Assembly (NCBI GenBank): GCA_017631745.1 | Contig: JAGBSR010000079.1 | Span: 1-10,005 of the forward strand | Length of the DNA stretch: 10,005 bases | Source: Clostridia bacterium | GTDB lineage: Bacteria; Bacillota; Clostridia; Oscillospirales; Acutalibacteraceae | Reading direction: 5' to 3' | Shown here: positions 4,818 to 10,005 of the stretch, in pieces | How the letters are laid out: every line of letters begins with the position of its first letter | How positions within the stretch are numbered: the stretch's first letter is position 1 | Translations under genes and position numbers: made by a program | The notes under the pieces: model-generated | Seen by the model: only the letters and a program-made list of their open reading frames with translations | What the model was told of the DNA's origin: nothing | Databases searched by the model: none

Positions 4818-7739
4818 ATGGCACACATTAAAGTTATCCGCCGTTCAATGCGCCCCGAAGAATGGACAGACCTGCGCTTCGGTTGGCTTAAAAGACATAT
4901 ATATTCCTCCAAATGGGAAATCAAAAACCTGATGATTCGCGATGCCCGTCAGACAAGCGAAATGAACTTCGAGTATTATACCGAAGACTACCGCCCCCTC
5001 AATAAGGGTGATATGTATTTCACTCCTGACGGCACAGCTTTTATCAAGGCAGATGTAACTCTGCCCGAGGAGCTCAAGGGCAAGGAGCTTTGGTTTTCAC
5101 TCAAGACAGCTGCCGAAATCTGTGTAAAGGTAAATGGCAAGTATGTGGGCGGTGTTGACCCCAACAGAGAAAGAATGCTCCTCTCCCCTTACATAAACGA
5201 AAATGAAGTTCTTCACTTTGAAATGATGGGCTACAACCGTTCAAAGCCTGATGACGAAAGAAATCCCGAGTCTCTTTCCGTACGAGGCTGCCGTCAGATT
5301 TTTGAGGGCGCTTATATCTGCACTGTCAATCACGAAGTGCAGGATTTGGTCTGGGACTTTGAGCTTCTTCTTGATATTGCCAAAAGCGAGCTTTTCAACG
5401 AGGATTACAGAGCTTTTCTCAATAAAGAGCTTTGCAACGCTATGAATCTCATCGACTTTGACAGTGATGAGCTTACAGGCGTTGCCGACGCCAAGAAGTA
5501 CGTTGACGAGGTTATCTATGCCAACGACAACTACAAGGGCAGCGGTGACGTGGCTCTTATTGCTCACTCCCATCTTGATGTGGCGTACTATTGGAGAAGA
5601 ATTCACGCGGTGCAGAAAAATCTTCGCACTGTGCTTATTCAGCTTCGTCTTATGGATAAATATCCCGACTTTAAGTACACTCACACTCAGCCTTATGTTT
5701 ATGAGACTCTGGAAAAATATTATCCCGAGGTTTTTGAAGAACTGAAAGAGAAAGTTGCCAACGGTCAGTTTGAGCCCGTCGGTGCTATGTACGTTGAGCC
5801 CGACTGCAATGTACCCTCAGCGGAATCTCTTATCCGTCAGTGTCTTTACGGTCAGCAGACCTATAAGAGAATGTTTGGAAAAACAGTCAACAACGCCTGG
5901 CTCCCCGATGTTTTCGGCAACTCATGGATTTTACCTCAGATTCTCAAAAAGAGCGGCGTTGACTACTTTGTTTCAAACAAGATGTCAACCTGGAATGATA
6001 CCAACCGCTTCCCTCACAACAACTTCAAGTGGAAAGGCATCGACGGCAGTGAAGTTCTCGCCTGCGTACCACCCACCCACTTCATAACCTGGAATATGCC
6101 CTCTCAGATTCAGGAAAACTGGGAGGCGTACATAGACAAAGATTCAGGCGGTCAGACACTTAATATGTTCGGCTACGGTGACGGCGGAAGCGGCTGTACC
6201 GAAGAGATGATTGAGCTTATGCACCGCTTCGACAAGCTTAGCATTATGCCTAAGTGTCAGCATATGAGAGGTGACGAATTCCTTGAGAAGAATCTCAAGG
6301 GCAACGACAAGCTTGAGACCTGGGACGGTGAGCTTTATCTTGAAATGCACAGAGGCACATTCACCACAAAGAGCATACTCAAGCGCTATAACCGAGCCCT
6401 CGAATTCAAGTTCAGAACCGCTGAAATTCTCAGCATTATGCGTGCTGATATCGGCACCGATAAAATCCGCGAGCTTTATAAGAAGTTCCTCATCAATCAG
6501 TTCCACGATATCATCCCAGGCTCTCACATTCATCCCGTTTATGAAGATGCAATGGAGGATTACCGTGAAATTGACAAGGCGCTTGACGAAATCATCGGCA
6601 CCGGCAGTAAGTATTTCAACACCCTCAACATAAAGCGTGATGCACTCATTTTTGTCCCCAATAAGAAGGGCACATCAAGCCGTTACGGTGAAAAGGGCAA
6701 CTGGCTCGTTCCTGATATCGCTCCCCTTTCATCGGCATCTCTTCGCGCTACTAAGCACTCTGCCGAATGGATCAGTCTCGGTGACACAGTTGAAACTCCC
6801 TACTACTCAGTGAAATTCCGTGAGGACGGCTCGATTGAAAGTCTTTACGACAAAGAGCTCTGCCGTGAGTGGGTAAAGGGCGACTTCAACAAGCTTAAGA
6901 TTTATACCGACAATCCCGGCAACTACGATGCCTGGGATATTCTGCCGAACTATAAAGACAAGCAGATTGAAGTTAAGGTAACAACACCTCTTCACCTTAT
7001 AGAAAAAGATGGCGAGTGTGCTACCTTTGAAACAGTACTTGCTACTGAAAAGTCAGAATGGAAGATGCTCATCCGTCTCTTCAGAAGAAGCAGAGGCATC
7101 GAGGTTGAAAATATCGTCAACTGGCAGGAAAAACACAAACTCGCTAAGGCGCAATTCTCTTGCAACGTACTCACCCGTAAGGCACTTTGCGATGTCAGTG
7201 CAGGCTATATCGAGCGTGAAACTCATCGCAACACCACCTGGCAGCAGGCACGCTTCGAGTGCTGTCACCACAAGTGGTGCGACCTGAGCGAAACCGGCGG
7301 TGGTATTGCTGTAATCAATGACGGCAAGTACGGCGCGTCCTTTGAGGAAAACACAATCGGATTGTCACTGCTTCGTGCAACAATCAGACCCGATGTCACT
7401 TCCGATATGGGTATGCACAATTTCTGCTATATGATTATGCCTCACAGTGGAGATGTCGTCTCAGCTAAAATCAACGATATCGCATATCAATACAATGTTC
7501 CTCTTATTAAGAGCGACTGTGCGTGGACTCTGCCGACCTTTGAGCCCTTATATCTTCAGGCTGCAAAGAGAAGCGAAGACGGCACTATGACCGTTATCCG
7601 TCTCAGTGAGCAGAACGGCGCAAGAGGTAAAATCAAACTCGGCAAGACTGTTAAGCTGCTCAATATGCTTGAGGAAGTTCTCGGTGAAACCGACACCGTT
7701 GAATATTCGCCATTTGAAATTATAACTGTCGGAATATAA
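4818..7739 (+). CDS. Alpha-mannosidase, glycoside hydrolase family 38
   Basis: This 973-residue Zn-dependent retaining exo-alpha-mannosidase has no signal peptide and is probably cytoplasmic, acting on imported mannosides. Residues 1 to about 240 form the N-terminal beta-rich extension common in bacterial members. The catalytic domain starts near AHSHLDVAYYWR (249-260). By analogy with Drosophila Golgi mannosidase II (recalled), the Zn ligands would be H252, D254, D364 and H563. D364, in WLPDVFGNS (361-369), is the nucleophile, and H563 lies in NQFHDIIPGSH (560-570). FGYGDGGSG (451-459) and YLEMHRGTFTT (507-517) are also family-like. The C-terminal part from about 640 is the beta-sandwich domain. 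One oddity is that the usual tryptophan of HxDxxW is replaced by Y257. The reading frame is long, complete and uninterrupted. It is the last gene of a likely three-gene operon, and no clear terminator follows it. Confidence 0.93.
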   Translation: MAHIKVIRRSMRPEEWTDLRFGWLKRHIYSSKWEIKNLMIRDARQTSEMNFEYYTEDYRPLNKGDMYFTPDGTAFIKADVTLPEELKGKELWFSLKTAAEICVKVNGKYVGGVDPNRERMLLSPYINENEVLHFEMMGYNRSKPDDERNPESLSVRGCRQIFEGAYICTVNHEVQDLVWDFELLLDIAKSELFNEDYRAFLNKELCNAMNLIDFDSDELTGVADAKKYVDEVIYANDNYKGSGDVALIAHSHLDVAYYWRRIHAVQKNLRTVLIQLRLMDKYPDFKYTHTQPYVYETLEKYYPEVFEELKEKVANGQFEPVGAMYVEPDCNVPSAESLIRQCLYGQQTYKRMFGKTVNNAWLPDVFGNSWILPQILKKSGVDYFVSNKMSTWNDTNRFPHNNFKWKGIDGSEVLACVPPTHFITWNMPSQIQENWEAYIDKDSGGQTLNMFGYGDGGSGCTEEMIELMHRFDKLSIMPKCQHMRGDEFLEKNLKGNDKLETWDGELYLEMHRGTFTTKSILKRYNRALEFKFRTAEILSIMRADIGTDKIRELYKKFLINQFHDIIPGSHIHPVYEDAMEDYREIDKALDEIIGTGSKYFNTLNIKRDALIFVPNKKGTSSRYGEKGNWLVPDIAPLSSASLRATKHSAEWISLGDTVETPYYSVKFREDGSIESLYDKELCREWVKGDFNKLKIYTDNPGNYDAWDILPNYKDKQIEVKVTTPLHLIEKDGECATFETVLATEKSEWKMLIRLFRRSRGIEVENIVNWQEKHKLAKAQFSCNVLTRKALCDVSAGYIERETHRNTTWQQARFECCHHKWCDLSETGGGIAVINDGKYGASFEENTIGLSLLRATIRPDVTSDMGMHNFCYMIMPHSGDVVSAKINDIAYQYNVPLIKSDCAWTLPTFEPLYLQAAKRSEDGTMTVIRLSEQNGARGKIKLGKTVKLLNMLEEVLGETDTVEYSPFEIITVGI

Positions 7740-7809
7740 AAAATCCTAAAAAAAGCTTCATAACGTCAATCTTATATATGCTCAATTAAAAAAACATTCA
7801 TAATTTCAG

Positions 7810-7838
7810 TTGACAAAACTGATTTCAGGGTATATAAT
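7810..7838 (+). promoter_or_regulatory. Consensus sigma-A promoter of the small secreted protein gene
   Basis: TTGACA (7810-7815) and TATAAT (7833-7838) are both perfect and are separated by exactly 17 bases, an ideal vegetative promoter. Start would be near 7845, leaving a short leader of about 30 bases. An inverted repeat, TCAGTT (7806-7811) and AACTGA (7817-7822), overlaps the -35 and might be an operator, though it could be chance. The interval 7740-7805 shows no other feature and no terminator for the mannosidase. Confidence 0.9.
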
Positions 7839-7876
7839 TTTACTACAGATTTTTAAAGAAACGGAGGACCTTTCAA

Positions 7877-8137
7877 ATGAAAAAGATCTTAGCTTTACTC
7901 GTTGCAGTTGTTATGGTATTTTCAATCGCTGCAATTCCCGCTTCAGCTGTTCTTTCAGAATCAGCTCAGGCTATCACTGATAGCTTCAACGAAGGCGACT
8001 TATTCGCTGCTATCGAAAACACATTCACATTCATCAGAGAATTCATCGATGAACTCCACGCTCTTGTTGGTAACATCATGGCTATTCTCGACAAAGAATG
8101 TGCTTTCTGCAATGAACTTCATGTTCTTGCTGCATAA
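7877..8137 (+). CDS. Small secreted protein with C-terminal CxxC, unknown function
   Basis: I do not recognise this 86-residue protein. Its N-terminus is a classical Sec signal peptide: MKK, a hydrophobic stretch at 4-20, then PASA (21-24), a good signal peptidase I site. The mature part of about 62 residues begins VLSESAQAITDSF. It is acidic and predicted largely helical, with an aromatic-rich segment (FAAIENTFTFIREFIDEL, 43-60) and a hydrophobic one (63-71). C75 and C78 form CxxC near the end, with H82 close by. There is no lipobox, LPxTG motif or membrane anchor. GGAGG (7863-7867) lies nine bases before the ATG. A perfect promoter and its own terminator make it a monocistronic gene. Phe and Ile codons are nearly all TTC and ATC, which suggests high expression. 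Candidates include a surface peptide, a signalling or bacteriocin-like precursor, or a metal- or redox-active peptide; none is established. Confidence 0.8.
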   Translation: MKKILALLVAVVMVFSIAAIPASAVLSESAQAITDSFNEGDLFAAIENTFTFIREFIDELHALVGNIMAILDKECAFCNELHVLAA

Positions 8138-8145
8138 TTAAAATC

Positions 8146-8175
8146 AAGAGTCCGCTGAGCGGGCTCTTATTTTTT
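8146..8175 (+). terminator. Terminator of the small secreted protein gene
   Basis: AAGAGTCCGC (8146-8155) pairs with GCGGGCTCTT (8159-8168) in ten base pairs, including one T-G wobble, around a three-base loop. An A and then six T residues follow. It starts eight bases after the stop codon and is a strong intrinsic terminator in the plus orientation. Confidence 0.93.
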
Positions 8176-8179
8176 GCTT

Positions 8180-8214
8180 AAAAATCAAGTCGGACAGATT
8201 TCTCTGCCCGACTT
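8180..8214 (-). terminator. Terminator of the M20 peptidase gene
   Basis: AAGTCGG (8187-8193) pairs with CCGACTT (8208-8214), and CAGA (8195-8198) pairs with TCTG (8203-8206), with one internal mismatch and a four-base loop. On the minus strand a GATTTTT tail follows (plus-strand A run at 8180-8184). It lies six bases past the peptidase stop and also shows TTTT on the plus side, so it may work in both directions between these convergent genes. Confidence 0.85.
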
Positions 8215-8220
8215 TTCATA

Positions 8221-9555
8221 TTATTTAAGGTTTTTCATAAACTCAACATAGAAATCTATTGACTTTAGGAACACATCAACGGGAAGTCTTTCATTTGCAT
8301 TATGCACTGACTTGAAAAGCTCATCGTCAATTCTGAAGCCGCCGAAACGGTAAACCTCCTTGCAAACATTTCTGAAATGTCTTGCATCTGTTGCCGCATT
8401 GAGAATGAAGGGTGCAACACCGACATCGGGGAAGACATTGTTGATTGTTGATTTGATATATTCAAATGACTTTGTTGTGTGATCTGAAATAGGTGCAGGA
8501 ACTGAAATGTTTTCTGCTGTTACCTCAAACTCATCACCGACTACACTCTTGATGTGATCAAGCACTGCTTCAAGAGTATCGTGGGGAGCGATGCGCAGTC
8601 TGTAGGTCGCAACTGCTGTATCGGCAGGCAGATTGCCCTTGTTGGGGATATCAACACCGATAAGATTGATAGTTGTTCTTATCATTGCAGCGGCATCCTC
8701 GATACCCTCCATAACCTTTTTGATTACGGGCTTGAGAACTGAAACCTTATCGAAAACAAGATTAAGAGGCTTGTCAGCATAGGGTGCAAATGCCTTGAGC
8801 ATACCCTCAACGGCAGGAGTAAACTGAGCAGGCATAGGTGTCTTATCAAGCTTTGCCATTGCTCTTAGCATTTTCACGGGTACGGGCACCTTGCCGGTTG
8901 ACTTGGCCGCATGAGCAATTGTTTCACCCTTGAGAGTGATTTTTACTGTTGCCCAGCCTTTTTCTGATACAGCAACCATTGCAAAGGGATTTTTAATGTT
9001 CATAGGCAGCTGAGTCATAATAGCACCGCCCTCATCGAGTACAAACCAGGGCTTGATGTTATTTTCTGTAAACCACTCAGCAATCTTAATCATGGTATCG
9101 CCTGCAACCTCTTCGTTGTTGCCTGCTGCAAAATAAATATCTCTTTCAGGTGTAACGCCGTCAAGGATAAGCTTTTCCATACCCTCGAGGATACCTGTAA
9201 AAATACACTTATTGTCGATGGTACCTCTGCCCCATACCACACCGTCGTGAATTTCTGCGGCAAAAGCAGGGTGCTCCCAATCCTGATCCTTATCAGAAAC
9301 AACATCGTAATGAGCCATAAGAACTACAGGCTGTAATGCACTGTTTTTACCCTTCCAGCGAACAAGAATACCGTATTCGTTTATGAGCTGTGCTTCCACA
9401 ACTGCAAAAACATCGGGGTAGATTTCTTTGAGCATAGGTAGAAAAGAATCAAACACCTCTCTGTCAATGTTACCGTTTCTGTCTGAAACTGTCTTCTTTC
9501 TTACTATAGCCTGAAAGCGTTCAAGAGATTTCTGCTGCGACTGTGTAAGTTCCAT
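8221..9555 (-). CDS. M20 family metallopeptidase (carboxypeptidase S-like)
   Basis: This 444-residue di-zinc hydrolase belongs to the M20/ArgE/DapE clan and resembles yeast carboxypeptidase S and PM20D1. Members of this group cleave a C-terminal residue from short peptides or hydrolyse N-acyl amino acids. The metal site is complete: H82 and D84 in MAHYDVV, D114 in GRGTIDNK, E148 (likely general base) and E149 in NNEEVAGD, D174 in LDEGG, and H418 in SVHNANERLP. The WEHPAF segment (93-98) and the long spacing to the C-terminal histidine are typical of this branch. The lid/dimerisation domain lies at roughly 195-350. There is no signal peptide, so it is probably cytoplasmic. A GGAGGAG site (9561-9567) fixes the start. 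It is monocistronic, with a promoter at 9586-9614 and a terminator at 8180-8214. Substrate is unknown. Confidence 0.92.
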   Translation of the reverse strand: MELTQSQQKSLERFQAIVRKKTVSDRNGNIDREVFDSFLPMLKEIYPDVFAVVEAQLINEYGILVRWKGKNSALQPVVLMAHYDVVSDKDQDWEHPAFAAEIHDGVVWGRGTIDNKCIFTGILEGMEKLILDGVTPERDIYFAAGNNEEVAGDTMIKIAEWFTENNIKPWFVLDEGGAIMTQLPMNIKNPFAMVAVSEKGWATVKITLKGETIAHAAKSTGKVPVPVKMLRAMAKLDKTPMPAQFTPAVEGMLKAFAPYADKPLNLVFDKVSVLKPVIKKVMEGIEDAAAMIRTTINLIGVDIPNKGNLPADTAVATYRLRIAPHDTLEAVLDHIKSVVGDEFEVTAENISVPAPISDHTTKSFEYIKSTINNVFPDVGVAPFILNAATDARHFRNVCKEVYRFGGFRIDDELFKSVHNANERLPVDVFLKSIDFYVEFMKNLK

Positions 9556-9585
9556 TTTATCTCCTCCAAAATTAATACTGCATTC

Positions 9586-9614
9586 ATTCTACCACTTAAA
9601 TACAGTTTTGTCCA
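9586..9614 (-). promoter_or_regulatory. Sigma-A promoter of the M20 peptidase gene
   Basis: On the minus strand TGGACA (plus-strand 9609-9614) and TAGAAT (9586-9591) are separated by 17 bases. Each box differs from consensus at one position. The predicted start lies about 25 bases before the peptidase ATG, which gives a short leader containing the GGAGGAG site. Confidence 0.75.
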
Positions 9615-9673
9615 TTCTTACAGACAAATTTAAACCATAAAGAAACAATTTTTACATTTATAATCCCTATATG

Positions 9674-9702
9674 AAAAAAAGGCTGTCTGAACAGCCTTTT
9701 TT
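9674..9702 (-). terminator. Terminator of the alpha/beta hydrolase gene
   Basis: GGCTGT (9681-9686) and ACAGCC (9691-9696) form a six-base-pair core around CTGA. It is extended by A(7) at 9674-9680 and T(6) at 9697-9702. The symmetry allows termination on both strands, but only the minus-strand gene ending at 9708 leads into it. Confidence 0.88.
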
Positions 9703-9707
9703 GCAAT

Positions 9708-10005
9708 TTAATATTCGCCTTTAATTGCCTTTACCATTACCTCTCTTGCATCAGCCGCTTCAGGTATTGGGAAAAGCGCATAAGGATGGTTGAGACCCTC
9801 TTCGCAGATAAATGTATGCTCTATTCCCTGCTCATTAAGCATTTCCGAGAGCTTTACGGCATCGGGACAAAGAATATCTCTTGTGCTTGCAAACATAGTG
9901 ATACGACCCAAGTTTTCGAAGGTACCGTAAATTGGACTTGCCATAGGGTCGTGAACATCTCTGTTACCTGCCCACATACGGCCTACAGCAGCAACGCCAT
10001 CGCAG
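9708..10005 (-). CDS. Alpha/beta hydrolase (Aes/esterase-like), C-terminal part
   Basis: About 98 codons are visible. The frame is open to the window edge, so the first internal methionine (9977) is not the true start. The segment DPMASPIYGTFENLGR is typical of the alpha/beta-hydrolase-3 group (Aes, hormone-sensitive lipase-like), in which DPxxSPxY precedes the strand leading to the catalytic acid. STRDILCPDAVKL carries that aspartate, and EGLNHPYALFPI carries the catalytic histidine. The nucleophile serine and the oxyanion motif lie outside the window. The group hydrolyses short-chain esters, including acetyl groups on sugars or xenobiotic esters; the actual substrate is unknown. The gene ends with TAA five bases before the terminator stem at 9674-9702. 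Confidence 0.82.
   Translation of the reverse strand, partial: CDGVAAVGRMWAGNRDVHDPMASPIYGTFENLGRITMFASTRDILCPDAVKLSEMLNEQGIEHTFICEEGLNHPYALFPIPEAADAREVMVKAIKGEY

Noticed and set aside
5241..5684. Minus-strand 147-codon open frame inside the mannosidase gene
   Set aside because: It lies wholly opposite a well-supported GH38 coding region that includes the Zn-binding motif. It is a codon-bias shadow without a convincing ribosome binding site.
7902..8141. Alternative plus-strand frame over the small secreted protein gene
   Set aside because: It lacks a ribosome binding site at its start, whereas the 7877 frame has a well-spaced GGAGG, a signal peptide and consistent codon use.

Overview
The window looks like a chromosomal segment of a spore-forming, moderate-GC gut-type Clostridia, most likely a Ruminococcaceae/Oscillospiraceae-like member of the Firmicutes. 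The reasons are a near-canonical SpoVT, strong AGGAGG-type ribosome binding sites, sigma-A promoters with 17-base spacers, and hairpin-rich intergenic repeats of the kind common in that group. Taxonomy is inferred from these features only; no search was run.

Layout. Bases 1-142 are the 3' end of the GTPase/ATPase gene ychF, followed by a strong terminator. Bases 143-765 contain no convincing gene. They hold short inverted repeats and hairpins, bounded by two inverted copies of a 30-base element, each placed just after a stop codon. On the minus strand follow spoVT (766-1305) and an OFA-type major facilitator transporter (1457-2686), each with its own putative promoter. A divergent intergenic region (2687-2932) then leads to a plus-strand cluster: an alpha-D-phosphohexomutase (2933-4555), a 79-residue NifU C-terminal-type protein (4566-4805) and a 973-residue GH38 alpha-mannosidase (4818-7739). 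Gaps of 10 and 12 bases make this a likely operon.

Next is a small, separately transcribed gene (7877-8137) for an 86-residue protein with a signal peptide and a C-terminal CxxC. Its sigma-A promoter is a perfect consensus and a terminator follows directly. Convergent to it on the minus strand are an M20 metallopeptidase (8221-9555) and, beyond another terminator, the C-terminal part of an alpha/beta hydrolase that runs off the window (9708-10005).

How the genes fit together. The phosphohexomutase and alpha-mannosidase suggest cytoplasmic handling of mannosides and hexose phosphates. The role of the Fe-S scaffold-like protein between them is unclear. The transporter, M20 peptidase and esterase-like hydrolase look like independent housekeeping or scavenging genes. 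No CRISPR array, phage gene, transposase, rRNA or tRNA was seen. The least explained items are the small secreted protein, the Nfu-like protein inside a sugar operon, a substitution in the mannosidase active-site motif, and the paired structured repeats after ychF and spoVT.
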